Shown here piece after piece: positions 52,371 through 63,400 of a stretch of 64,000 nt of DNA (its first letter is position 1; every line of letters starts with the position of its first letter). A program made the translations under genes and the position numbers. The notes beneath the pieces were generated by a model that searched no databases, had not been told where the DNA came from, and saw only the letters and a program-made list of their open reading frames with translations. The stretch is from Porphyra umbilicalis (Eukaryota; Rhodophyta; Bangiophyceae; Bangiales; Bangiaceae): the NCBI GenBank assembly GCA_002049455.2, contig KV918766.1, positions 248,001 to 312,000 on the forward strand, in the 5' to 3' direction.

Positions 52371-54590
52371 TCCTCCAGGATGAGCTTGGGTTTGTGTAAG
52401 TTGATCTTATTAGAGAATAAATTCAACAGGTTGACCTTAAATGTATGTGCAGTCTACATTCCCCGTTTTCTCGGCGCGCGCCTGTGGTTTGTTTTCGGCC
52501 CGTTTATATCCAGAATTGATATATACGGGACGGACTTGACCGAATAATGAATGTAGTCAGCCCGTCCACAGGCTCCTCGTCACCGATCGATGGGCCGCGC
52601 GCGTGCCACCCACGCCGCACACCTCGTTGCCCACTTGCAGGCGGCACGGGGCCTGGTTTTTGCGTGTGCCGTGCTGCCGAAACTCAGACGTCCGTCACCG
52701 GCGCAGTCGCAGACAACCTCACTGGTTCGCGCTGTGTCCCCATTGGAGGCGCACCGTGCGCGCGTCCGGTGTGACACACGGTCCGGCACCCTTCAGCAGC
52801 CTCCACGACAGCGCACACCGTCTGAAATCTGGTGGCAAGCCGAGCGAAGGAGACCTGGTGTGCCTCCCTCGTCGCAAGACACACGTTCTGTAAGGGTCCG
52901 TTCAAGGCCTTCACGCCCGCCACGCTTTTGCGGGACAGAACCCACCATCAGCAGAGGCCAGTTTGGGGAGCCCGGCCACCCCAAAGGCGATGCAGCGACG
53001 CCGCGGGGCCCTCCCACCGCTGAAACCGGCTCCGAGAAAGTCTGCCTCTGCCGCGGCTCAACAACCAGCCCGCAGTTGCGACGGGCGACACCAGGGATGA
53101 TGAATCATATGTCGTCGCTGTGGAGACAAACGACCCCGCCACACGGTCCGCAAAAGGGCAGACGAGAAAGTGATTCGTGCGGTGTCCAACACCACGGATT
53201 GCCAGCAGCAAGAGGGTGCCTATGGCGCGTCCCAGAAGAACGATCGGACCCCAAAAGAGCTCACTACAAGCCAGACCGTGATGTAGAACGAATTGCGTCA
53301 ACTGTGGCCCCTGAAGGGCACGGTGGGAGGCAAGGGCAACCACAACAGCTTCAAATCCTCATTTGTGGGTCGCTTTGATTTAGTGTGACTCGCTGTGGGT
53401 TTTTCTGAAATACGCCGTAGGGGCTCGCGAGACCACCGTTCGGTGCGGTTTGCGGACGACGACAAACGCGAAAGCGGCGCTGTTTAGGCAGACGCCATAC
53501 AGGATGGGTGACACAAGTTGTCAGTCTCTGCGACCAAATCGCTGTCGCGACGTCCCGTATCGGATACCCGATCGCGGACCCGAAAGGTCCTGTTTTACCA
53601 CAGGTCCGGCACCCGAAAGAGCCTCGGGAGTGAATCGCCTACCCAACGACGGGTCAAGACAGGCCTCACGTATTGGATGCTCACAACGTCGGTCTTCGTC
53701 AGGGCCGGGTCAGCAAACGGCCCACCAGTCCGTTGTCGTTCAGCAAGCCCCACGCGCAGGCATCGCCAGGCAGGGTTGTGTGACGTGGCCGGGGGAGAGC
53801 CTCGTGCTACCGGCACTGAGCCGCGGTGCGCCTGGCGACTCTGATCCTTGTTGCCAAACTTGCGGCCGTGGGTTGACGACCAAAACTGCCACGACCCTAC
53901 GGGAAGAGTTCCTGCATATCCTTTTTGACCCCAGGATCCAGAAAAAAGCCGGATCCGGTGGCCTTGGTGTCCATTTCGGTCGGAAACAGCCGTTCGACTG
54001 ATCCGTCGGCTTGCGAGGGGGTAACTGCACGTCCCCACTTGGTCCAAAGTTTGGACTCCAAACAAACTCGCCCTCGGCCAATGGCGTGTCGCCTTCGAAT
54101 ATCGCTCAGAAGTGGAACTTGTGGCTTGTCCCAAGTACTCGAAAGCTCCTCTGAACTTCTGTGTCCCACTTATACGCAGAACCAGAACATTGTTCCAACC
54201 GCACCACGCTCGTCTCCTTGCTCCCCCCCCCCGCGTCGTTGCCGCCCTCGTCTCCCCCCCCTTTTGATTGTCCCCCCTCACCCTCCCCCTCCAGTTCCCC
54301 AGCGTCCCTGATGACTGTCCACCCTCTACCCCTACTCAACAGCGTCATAGTCTATTTCCGGCCCCTCCCACCACCGTCCTCTCTCTCCACCACCACTGCC
54401 ACCACCGCCACCGTCGCTACCACCGCTGCATATGCCTCTCTAGCTGTGGGACCGGCCACCCCCCCCGTCCAACCCAGAGGATCAAGGGGTGCTTGCAGTG
54501 CACAAAGCAAGAGCGGTGGGGGGGGGGGTGAACAAGGCATCAGCGTAGTTGAAGCGGTGAGAGCGTCGTGGAGGCGCTGCTCGACTCGCG
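52371..54590. other. Gene-poor stretch, nothing firm
   Basis: Mixed sequence to about 54200, then C-rich. Open frames at about 53450-54000 (plus) and 54281-53595 (minus) overlap and cannot both be real; neither shows motifs. Confidence 0.35.
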
Positions 54591-55919
54591 TTGCACCTTG
54601 GGCGCGCAAGCTACGCAGTCAAGGTTGTCAGCTGTACAGCGCGCCATCCACAAACCGTCGATCACGCCGTTCCCGTGTCCACGTGCCACAGCCGTTGTTG
54701 TCCTCTGACCCTCCATCTCTCGCCGCCCCCCTCCTTCCTCCCCCCCCCCCCCCCGCTGGCTCGTGTATGTACTGGAAACGCGTTCGCGGAAATACCCTGG
54801 ACTTGTTTACAACATGCGAAGCAGCCACCGACGACCAGCCCACGAGACCCACCCCCCTCGCGCGGCCGCGTGTCCTCGGCAAACGAGCCACCGACAACAA
54901 ACACCGCGGCCGCCGCCACCCGCGCCGCCGTCATCACCGCCGCGCCTCCCCCCCCCAGCCACAAGCAGGCGAATACCCCCGCACTTCTAGACGTGCACAC
55001 CGCCGCCGGCCTGCCGTCGCACCCATCTCGGTCGCCACGGCCGCGGCAGCTGGGCGGCGCTGCCGCCGCCACAAGCAGCCCGCCGTCGAACTCCGCGCCG
55101 CCGTCGCCCGCCGGCGCGTCGGCGGCGCTGCGCACGCCCGCTAGCGGCGGCAGCGGCCACGGTGGGGCCATGGAGCACAGCCCGCCGTCGCCGCCGCCGC
55201 CGTCGCAGCCACCACCCGTCGCAGTCGCGGCGATGGCAGGCGCAACGGCGGCGGTAGCCGCGGCAGGGGAGGCGGCGGTGGCGTTTCCGGCGCCCTTCCC
55301 CGCTCCCAACGGCGGCGGAGCTCGTCCCCCGTCAGACAGTGGCGGGGTCGAGGAGTGGGGGGGCACCGCAGCGGGCGGGCCGCCGTCAAAGCTGCCGCTG
55401 CGTCGGCGCGGGGGCGGCGGCGTCTTGGACCATGCCATATGGCGCACGACGGGCGGTGCGGCCGCCGGCGGGGCGGCGCGTCGGGTGCCACGGTCCGTGC
55501 AGGTGACGTGGAGGTGGACGGGCGCCACGGCGGCCACGGCGGGGACACCCACACTCGCGCGTGGGGGGGTGGGTGGGGCTGGTCGCCTCGGCCGCGCGGC
55601 GGCCTACCGCGCGCCGGCTGTGTTGGTCGCGGGCGGTCGCGCACCTACGCGCGCGCGGGGGGTGTGTCGGGTGTGTGCGGCCGCCGCGGTGGTGACCCCA
55701 ACGACAGCGGTGGTGCGGCCGTCGGCAGCTCCCTCCGGTCGTCCGGGAGCCCTCTCCTCCAGGTCGATGGGTCGCGAGTGTCTGCTTGAAAAATCGAACA
55801 GAATGTGCCTTGGTTGTCCCGTGGAGTGCCATCGCCGGACTTCACCACAAAATTCGCTGGAATTTAGTCTAGGGTGCCTTCCTACACCCACACGTCGAAA
55901 AAAAAGTCCTTTTTTCTAG
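54591..55919 (+). CDS. Uncharacterised Ala/Pro/Gly-rich ORF, doubtful
   Basis: An open frame whose middle (about 54960-55500) looks the most protein-like: GAAAATSSPPSNSAPPSPAG, then MEHSPPSPPPPSQPPP from ATG 55170 and VEEWGGTAAGGPPSKLPL. The ends are less convincing; the last 50 codons (after about 55760) read like non-coding DNA. An antisense frame is also open over 55552-54662. No domain is recognised. It could be a low-complexity host protein or chance in GC-rich DNA. Confidence 0.25.
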   Translation: MHLGRASYAVKVVSCTARHPQTVDHAVPVSTCHSRCCPLTLHLSPPPSFLPPPPPLARVCTGNAFAEIPWTCLQHAKQPPTTSPRDPPPSRGRVSSANEPPTTNTAAAATRAAVITAAPPPPSHKQANTPALLDVHTAAGLPSHPSRSPRPRQLGGAAAATSSPPSNSAPPSPAGASAALRTPASGGSGHGGAMEHSPPSPPPPSQPPPVAVAAMAGATAAVAAAGEAAVAFPAPFPAPNGGGARPPSDSGGVEEWGGTAAGGPPSKLPLRRRGGGGVLDHAIWRTTGGAAAGGAARRVPRSVQVTWRWTGATAATAGTPTLARGGVGGAGRLGRAAAYRAPAVLVAGGRAPTRARGVCRVCAAAAVVTPTTAVVRPSAAPSGRPGALSSRSMGRECLLEKSNRMCLGCPVECHRRTSPQNSLEFSLGCLPTPTRRKKSPFF

Positions 55920-55925
55920 TGCACG

Positions 55926-57149
55926 TTGCGGGAGTACTTAAAAAAACGTTTTTGGCGGTCCGTTTGGCTCCCTACGCCGTTGGAGGACGTCCCCCGGCGC
56001 TTTCTTGACTATGGAAACATGCGTCGGGGCTGTCCGCATCTTTCTACGAAGTTCCTAGAGGTGGCGACGTCTTCATCGCCCGTACGGTCTGCGGAAGCAA
56101 AATCGTGGTTACAAAGGTACGTGAGGGCAGGTGCGGCGTTTTCGGGGTCGTGGGGGCAGGTGGACGCGGCCGCGAACGGCCATGACATCGCAACTCCACG
56201 GTATTTGGCCGGAATCGGGGTCTGGGGGACCTGTGGGAGGTGTCCGCTTTGAGATTTCAAACGGGGGGTCGTGTCGTCGCCGAATGCGCGTCGGTCTCCG
56301 CGGTCGCGTTCGTTCCCGCAACGAGGCGGGCTACGAGCTGTGCGGCTGCGCTTCGACAGCGTGGGGCGTGGGGCGGCGGGGGCGCGGGTGCAAGCGTTTG
56401 GGTGTACGTCGACCGCGTGGGGCGGGGGCTGCGGGGGCACGGATGCGAGCGTTTGGGCGCACGTCGACCACATGTGGGAGCCGCGGGGAGGGGAGGATGG
56501 TGGGGGCATGGCATGTGATGGAGCGGTGTCGCTTGTTTGGGGCTGCGGGTGACCGCGGACGGGCTTTCCGTGTCGATGCTGTGGCATGGATGGTGGTGAT
56601 TGTGGCGCGCCTCGTCGGAGCAGTCGCGGGAAGCGTCCTGCACCTCCCTGTCGAGGGTCTTTGGCCGGAAGCACGCCGCCGCCGTTTCCGCGACCCGCGA
56701 AGAAGGCGCGGCGGCAGGGATTGAGCTGTTCTGGCGGTCACAGCGATGCGTCGCCACGCGCGTCGGCAGGCGGCAATGGGGGGGGGGGGGCGTCTGGGAC
56801 GGGGGGCGGTGGCGCAGGCGTCGTGTCGGGCACCGTGCCGGTGACGCCGCCACCCTCTGAGCGAGACGGCGACGTCGGGTGGCGCGGGCCGGGCACCGGC
56901 TCCGGTGATGGGGGCGCTGTGGTTGCGGTCTACGTGGATCGCATGTCGTCCGCCGTGCAAGACGGCGATCGTCGGCGGTTCTGCCCGCTCGCTTTTTCGG
57001 GTTACTTCTTGGTAACTTCGAGGCGACACAGGCGCGAGCTGTGTCGCCAAGAAGTCGCCAACGGGGGCTACAAAGAGAGTCATACGGTGGATCCAAGGGG
57101 ACACCCAAGCAAACGGATAGCTAACCGGTTTGTCCGGTTTCAGGCATAA
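55926..57149 (+). other. Possible two-part gene, unrecognised
   Basis: About 55970-56112 reads a plausible peptide (TPLEDVPRRFLDYGNMRRG, VRSAEAKSWLQR) ending at a donor-like AAAG|GTACGTGAG. About 56640-57149 reads another (FPRPAKKARRQGLSCSGG, DGDVGWRGPGTGSGDGGAVV, FVRFQA then stop). Between them no good frame exists, which would suit an intron of about 500 bp, but no acceptor stands out. No family recognised. Confidence 0.25.
57004..57055. repeat. Inverted repeat able to form a hairpin
   Basis: GGCGACACAG (57022-57031) pairs perfectly with CTGTGTCGCC (57039-57048) around a 7-base loop. Outer arms ACTTCTT (57004-57010) and AAGAAGT (57049-57055) extend the pairing past an unpaired stretch on the 5' side. 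Confidence 0.6.
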
Positions 57150-57280
57150 TCTGGGAAACACATTTACCACTGATTTTGGGTATATGTTTCAGTACTATTT
57201 GGCGGATGCAGATTTGTTGATCCAATTTTGTGTCAATCAATGACTGACACGCGACCAACCATATCAGGGGGACATGTTGA
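57150..57280. other. AT-rich spacer
   Basis: Short AT-rich stretch between the possible gene and the GC-rich repeat block. Nothing recognised. Confidence 0.4.
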
Positions 57281-57599
57281 GGCGGCGCTTCCCGCCGCCG
57301 CCCCACCGCCGGTGTAGCCCGCCACCTTGCGGCCGGTAACCGCCGCCGTCGCCCCGCCGTCGCCCGACGGCGGCCGGCCGCGCCCGGGCACCGTCGCAGA
57401 GTCGCCGCCGCCGAGTCGCTGCCCCCGTCGGCTGCCGCGGCGCCGCCCCCGCGCGGGGTGCCTGTCGCCCGCGGGCGCGAAAACCGCGACAGCCGCCGCG
57501 GCGCCGCCCCCTGCCGCCGCTGGCGCCCGCCCCCCACCCGGGGCCGACGCGGCGCCGGCGACGCCGCCCCCCCCCCCAGCGGCGCGCACCTCCTTGGCC

Positions 57600-58110
57600 G
57601 CCAAGACCACCGCCGCCGCCGCGTCGCTGTCGCCGCCCACCGCCGCCGCGTGCCGCCGCCGCCGCCGACACCGCGCACCCCCCCAGCACGTCCGCCCTTC
57701 CCCCCGCAGCGACAACGCGGTAGCCGCGGCCGCCGACCGCCGCATCGCCGCCGCCCCTTGCTGCCGTCGCCGCCTTTTGCATTAGCAGCGGCGGCGGCGA
57801 CGCGTGGTGGCGGCGGCCGACGCCGCCGCAACGCCCGACACCGCCGCGGCTCGCCGCCGCCGCCGTCGACTCCGCGCACCCCCGCCGCACGTCCGCCCCC
57901 CCCCACGCGCCGACAACGCGGCAGCCGCGGCCGCCGACCGCCGCATCGCCGCCGCCCCTTGCCGCCGCCGCCGCCTTGTCCATTGGCGGCGGCGGCGGCG
58001 ACGCGTGGCGGCGGCGGCCGACGCCGCCGCAACGCCCGACTCCGCCGCGGCTTACCGCCGCCGCCGCCGACTCCGCGCACCCCCCCCGCACGTTTGCCCC
58101 CCACGGCCCC
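57600..58110. repeat. 201-bp tandem repeat, about 2.4 copies
   Basis: GACAACGCGG marks the same point of the unit at 57711 and 57912, a period of 201 bp. Each unit contains GCCGCGGCCGCCGACCGCCG, a GGCGGCGGCGACGCGTGG block and GACTCCGCGCACCCCC. 201 is 67 codons, so frames are preserved between units and long Arg/Pro or Ala/Gly frames arise on both strands. Confidence 0.75.
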
Positions 58111-59000
58111 CCCGCGGCGGGAGGCCGCGGACGCGATCCTGCTCCTCGCCGCCGCCGCTGCCTGCCGCCTAACCGCAGCCGGCCGCGGACCGCGCCGGCA
58201 CTCCGCTGCCGCACGTCGCCGCCGAACCGCCGCTGCCCGCCGCCGTTCGCCGCCGCCGTCCCGCCGCCAGAGGCCGGCGCGACCGACCGCCCCGGCGGGC
58301 CGGCCTAACCGCGGCCGCCACCGGTGCGCCCTGCCGCCGCCACCTTTGCCGCCCCGCCGTCGCCGGTCCGGCGAAGCTACCGTCCCGGCGGCGGCCCCCG
58401 ACACCGCCGCCACTCTTCGGCGGCGCCAGCGGACGCCGCCGTGTCCGCCGCCTTGGCCGCGACCCACAGCGGCCGCCCCCACCGCCGCCCCGCCTCCCCC
58501 CCCCCCCCCCTCCCTCAGCCGCCGCCGTCTCCTCCGAAGCCATGTCCACCGCCATCACCACCGTTACCGCGCAGGCCGCGGCCAGAGTCGGTGCCAACGC
58601 GCAGGCGGCGGGGGCGGGGGTTTGCCGCCGGCCGCGAGGGGTGCCCTTCGCGGCATCGGTAGTGGCGGTTGGGGTCTCTCCCGCCCCTCCACGTGCTCTG
58701 GGGGCATTTATGGGAGAGGTGGCCACCGCCAACCAATCGTATTACTGGAAACACACGGGTACACGAGCAACACAATGCGGACATGGCTCTGATCCAATGA
58801 AAATCGTTTCAAAACACCTCGCCGCAGGGCGGAAACACTCAACCTCGGACGTCGAGGCCGGTCGCTGCTGTCCTCACCATTCCGCGCTGACAGTGATCTC
58901 GCCTGAGGGCGAGGCCCCTCCTGAATTCGTGAAATTGCATCATTACAGTGATACACAAGCCTGGGACTTGGTCGTGTGAGCTTGATTCTCGTTGTCTTAG
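58111..59000. other. GC-rich then mixed spacer, no gene supported
   Basis: Continues GC-rich to about 58690, then mixed to the hAT element's target duplication. Open frames are low-complexity. Confidence 0.35.
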
Positions 59001-59008
59001 CCGTCGGT
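59001..59008 (+). other. Target-site duplication, left copy (GCCGTCGG)
   Basis: GCCGTCGG directly abuts the left inverted repeat and is repeated exactly at 59893-59900 directly after the right one. Eight bases is the hAT superfamily size. Confidence 0.9.
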
Positions 59009-59892
59009 AGGGTTGTGCAACACGCCCCTTTTTGAAGGGCGTGCGGTCGTGACACGTTAGGACACGCCCTAAACACGCCCTTAATCACTGAACACGCCCG
59101 ACACGCCCTAAAGTAACACCCATAAAAACTCCAAGTAGCACCTACCAATGCTCTGCCTAAACCGCTCCATACGATACACAATCTCACCACGTCGTGTCAA
59201 ACACATCCTTGAGCAGCACGTCGGTATGACGAGGACCGCGGCCGCTGCCTGCCGCGCTCGACGCCCCACCCACCGCAGCAGCGACACCCTCCGTGCCGAC
59301 GCTCCGCGCCACGGAAGCCTCGCAAATGCTCACAAGATCAGACTCTCGGAGGCGAGGCGGCTGGCTGGCGCCGTTGACTTCCGACGCTTCGTTGTTCGCT
59401 GTCGCCTCTCCCCGCTCGCGGCATGCCTGGGACACCTCGTTTAACTCTTGCGGTATGCTTCTGGCGTCGGATGCCAGGCCTGCGACCGCACCCGCGTCAG
59501 CGCCGTTCTCGTTGTCGGCACCGGGGGGGGGCTCCACTCGTCCTCGTAGTCATCATGGGGTCCACCATTCCGCCGGCATCTTGACCAAAATCGCCCATGC
59601 GGGACCCCGGTGACACCGTCTGGCGCGGCGCCGCCTCTTTGGCCAGCGCAGCTCGCATTTGCAGCACCACCTTGGTCATGTCGGTCAATCGGTGGGGGTC
59701 GAGTCGGTTGCAATCCTTACACGACCACCTCACTGCAACCAACCTAATAAGTGCACATGAAACTGTAATTAAACACGCCTAAAACACGCCCCATGTTTGG
59801 GCAGGCGTGCTGGCGTGACACGCCCTAAACACGCGATAAAACACGCCCTGGGCGTGTCCGTGAACACGCCTTGGGCGTGTTGCACAACCCTA
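59009..59892. mobile_element. Non-autonomous hAT element, 884 bp
   Basis: The ends are perfect 20-bp inverted repeats, TAGGGTTGTGCAACACGCCC at 59009-59028 and its complement at 59873-59892, flanked by the 8-bp duplication GCCGTCGG. A TAGGG-type end with an 8-bp duplication is diagnostic of hAT elements. Inside both ends there are about six copies of ACACGCCC in varying orientation, the usual layout of hAT subterminal transposase sites. Too short for a full transposase. The interior contains one exon-like coding fragment. Perfect ends and duplication suggest a comparatively recent insertion. Confidence 0.93.
59188..59732 (-). pseudogene. Exon-like coding fragment inside the hAT element
   Basis: On the minus strand a TTGCAG acceptor-like site precedes a reading frame RWSCKDCNRLDPHRLTDMTK, with a Cys-x2-Cys reminiscent of a BED-type finger, then DDYEDEW in another frame, and then ADNENGADAGAVAGLASDAR to VLLKDVFDTTW, where GTGAGA gives a donor-like site. 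Frame changes occur before and at a C9 run near 59521-59529. It may be one exon left from the parent transposase gene after internal deletion. The BED identity is a guess from two cysteines. Confidence 0.4.
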
Positions 59893-59900
59893 GCCGTCGG
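59893..59900 (+). other. Target-site duplication, right copy (GCCGTCGG)
   Basis: Exact copy of 59001-59008, immediately outside the right inverted repeat. Confidence 0.9.
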
Positions 59901-60078
59901 ACATGCCATCCGAACCGAATAATTGTGTCTCCAGATCCCCGACGGGCCATTCCAAGTCGTGAGCTGCGGTTTCGATGGGGCACCACACTGTGTCGCCCTC
60001 AAATCGCTTGAAAGTAACCAAAGAAGCGCGGTGGCAGAACCGCCGACGATGCGGGGGGGGGGGGAGTGGGGCTTGGGG

Positions 60079-60480
60079 CGGCGGCGGCGGCGACCTGACG
60101 GCCGCCGCGCTGGTGACGCCGTCGCCCGCCGAGCGTGGCGGCGGGTCGAGCGGCGACGACCAGCTCCGCACGGTGGCCGTGCAAGGCGGCGACGAGAGGG
60201 GGGGGGAAGTGGGGCCGGGGGCGGCGGCGGCCGCGACGTGTCGGCCGCCGCACTGGTGATGCCGTCACCCGCCGAGCGAGGCGGTGGGTCGAGCGGCGAC
60301 GACCAGCCCCGCACGTCCATTTCTGTGCGAGACGGCGATAGGGGGGGGGGGGGAACGTGGCCGGGGGCGGCGGTGACGGCGACGTGTCGGCCGCCGCGCT
60401 GGTGACGCTATCACCCGTCGAGCGAGGCGGCAACGGCTCGAGCGGCGGGTCGGGCGATGAAGACCAGCTTGTGGTTCTTT
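60079..60480 (+). repeat. Tandem repeat of about 145 bp, three copies, in a coding frame
   Basis: Corresponding points at 60092, 60235 and 60381 give spacings of 143 and 146 bp. Each unit encodes a version of AAALVTPSPAERGGGSSGDD separated by G runs. The G runs differ in length, so the units are in different frames; only the third is in frame with the Helitron protein downstream. Confidence 0.75.
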
Positions 60481-63400
60481 GTTCGTCCAGGTCAGATCGC
60501 ATTGAGCGAGGCGCTCACCAGTCGGAGGCGGGACGGCGTCGGTCAACGAACGGTCAGTTTGTTGTCAACCCTGAGGCTGTGTGCGGTCCTCCGTCGAGCT
60601 GCTCCGAGACTCTCGCGCAGCGTTTCTTGCGGATGCAGCGGCCGCGCGATCTGGTTTCTGCTTCCGATGGTGGATGCGGTAGCAGTCGAGACGGCGCGGC
60701 CTTGGCGGCGGCATGGCGGTGGCGGTACCGGGAGTGACGGTTGGAGCGGTGCGCCGCCGACGCGGCGCAAGAGCACGCCTGGATCGAGTCCAAGTACGCG
60801 TTTCCCGGCTTTCTTGCGGAGCTGGACACATGCAGCACGCCCCCTGCTCCGGTATCCGCCGATGTGCGCAACGCCATCATGAAGGACGCTCGGGACCGAT
60901 TGTGGGGAGACCACACGACGGGGGAGGTGTGCGGTGTGTGCAACCGGCTCGTCGTGGCGGCCAAGGTGGAGGAGGTGGAGCTGCGTGGGCGCCTGCTTGC
61001 GAGGGTGCTCCGCCGCTGGGCCCTCCCTCGGGATATGCCGTCGGAGTTGCGGTCACAGTACGACTGCAGTGAGGTGCCTGGAATTGAGGAGCTGGCCTCA
61101 GTCGGTTTGTCTCCGCGCGGCGTGCGACGCGACGGGCCACGGGTGCTTTTGACGCTGTGTCGGATGTGTCTACGCAGCCGTTCGAGGCCGGCGCACATCC
61201 CGCCGCGGTTCGCCATCGCCAACAAGTTTAGCATTGGACTGCTCCCGGACGACTTGCTGGACTCTACGTGTCTTGAGATGCGTTTGATGTGTATGGTCAC
61301 GGTTTGCATGAGCGTCGGCGTCGTGCGTGGCGGCGCCAATCGTGTCTTGCGCTCGCACGTCGGCGTGTTCGACGCTCGGCCTGCCACAATTGTTACGCAG
61401 CTTCCACGCGTTTTGGAGGACTCTGCGCAGACGTTTATGGTCATTTTGGCTGGGCTGCTTTCGTCGGCGAAGGAGCTGGCCGTCCTACGGGCTCATCGCG
61501 TGCGTGGGCAGCGGCTGCGGCAACTGTTTGAGTTCTTCACGTCGCTCAACAAGTTGTATGGCAACGGGGCGGTGTCGCGACGGGACGGTGGATTTGTGGA
61601 CCAAGAGACGCACCTGGAGCACGACCAGCCGGCGAAAGGGAGATCACATGCGTCTGAGGGATCAGGCGGGGCGGTGGATGCTACGTCTGAGGATGGCGGG
61701 CAGGACGCGGCGGTTGTCGCGCTTGACCGGGGGATGGCCGCGGATCAAAGCAATGTGCGGCAGCGGGTCGACACCGACGTGACGAAAACGAGCGCCGATG
61801 AGCTGCTCGTGCGGAGAGCGGCAGGCGTGCACCTCAACGTGGAGGGAGTGTCGTCCACGGAGCGGCTGGAAGCCGTCGTGCCGGAGATTGGGCGACGGCG
61901 GTTTGCGGGCGGCGCGCCGGTGGTCATCCGCCAAGGCGGTGCGCTCGTGTCTGACCAGACTTTGCATCTGGTTGCCTTGATGTTCCAAGGGTTTTTTCCG
62001 TTTGGGCGCGGCGACCCGGACGAGCCGAGGAGGGTGTCCGTGTCTAGAGCGCAATGCCTGCGGCACTATGCGCTATTGTCGTCTCGCCGATTTGCGCAAG
62101 ATACGGTGTACCCACTTGTGGCGTTTGACATTGTCGCGCGGCACATGGCGCTGAGCCGCGCGACGCTTAATTGTCGGATGGGCGGAGCGGAGCAGAACGT
62201 CGCCGTTGCGCATGTGTCGGAGAGCCAGCTGGCGGCGTTGCTTGAGTACGACGCATCTTGTTTGGCAGCTGCACGCAACAATGAACCGCGGCCGGGCGTC
62301 CCCCCTACCCTCGGCTCTGCGAAGGTGCTGTCCAATCGGGTGCGTGCCGCAGCTGGATACGCGCCGGGCTCCAACGCGCAGCGTCAAGTGCAGCAACGCC
62401 GCGGGTTTGGGTTGCAGACGCTGTTCGGCAGCGCCTTCGTGTTTGTGATGGCGAGCCCGAAGGACAATGGGTCGCTTACGGTTGCGTACTTGGCCGGTGA
62501 CGTCGAGGCTTCGAAGCTGATACACGTCGGGTCTCGGGACCTTCCAGCGCAGGCACAGCGGTTTGCTTCATCGGCCAAGGACCCCGTGGCGGCTGCAAGG
62601 TATTTTCACCGTGCGTCTACGACGTTTTTTGAGGTCCTTCTTGGGTATGACATGGATGGCCAACGGCCGCTGGCCCGTGGTGGCATCTTTGGGCACCTAG
62701 AGGCGCTGATAGCTGGTGTAGAGACGCAGGGGGACGGGACGCTCCACTTCCACGCGCTGGGGTGGATCCAAGGGACCCCGCGACTGTTTTCGGGAGTTGC
62801 GTACTAAGCTGGAAGATGCTTTCTACTGTGAGGCGTTCACTGCGTTCGCAGACGGCGTGCAGCAGCAGTCGGTGCCGTTGACCGTGGCCAAGAACTGCAC
62901 GCAGTGCGCGTTTCCAGGGAACGAGATTGTCGCAGTTGCTCCCGGGCCGGGGGCCTTTCGCAAGCGGGGCGGTGGCGCGGTGGCGGTCACGGCGCGTTGT
63001 ATGCAGTGTTCGGCGGACTTTGTGCACGACGACCTGCTCGGCATGGCGTTGAGACGCGCGCTAGGGGACTTGCTGGGCGAGCCGGTGAGTGCGCAGGATG
63101 TCGAGATGCTGCTGCGGCCTCTGGTAAACCTGCCTCCGCACGCGTGGGTCGAACTGGCGGTGGGCAAGATTGCAATGGAGGATGAGGACGTGCGGCGCCG
63201 ATAGCTCGCGGAAGCGATTATCACCACCTACATGGTGGTCCACTGCAACGTACAGCTCTGGCAACATTGTGATTCGTGCTTTAAGAAGTCGCGGCGCACG
63301 GGCGATCTTGAGGAGGGGTTGTGTCGGTACCTGTATCCCCGAGAGCCGACGAAAGTGACGGTGATTGACAAGCAGATGTCCGTTTTGCCGCGAAGGGCAA

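Noticed and set aside
9895-63204. Stop-codon reassignment as the explanation for in-frame stops
   Set aside because: All three stop codons occur inside the broken frames, while host genes use each normally as terminators and have none internally. Decay fits better.
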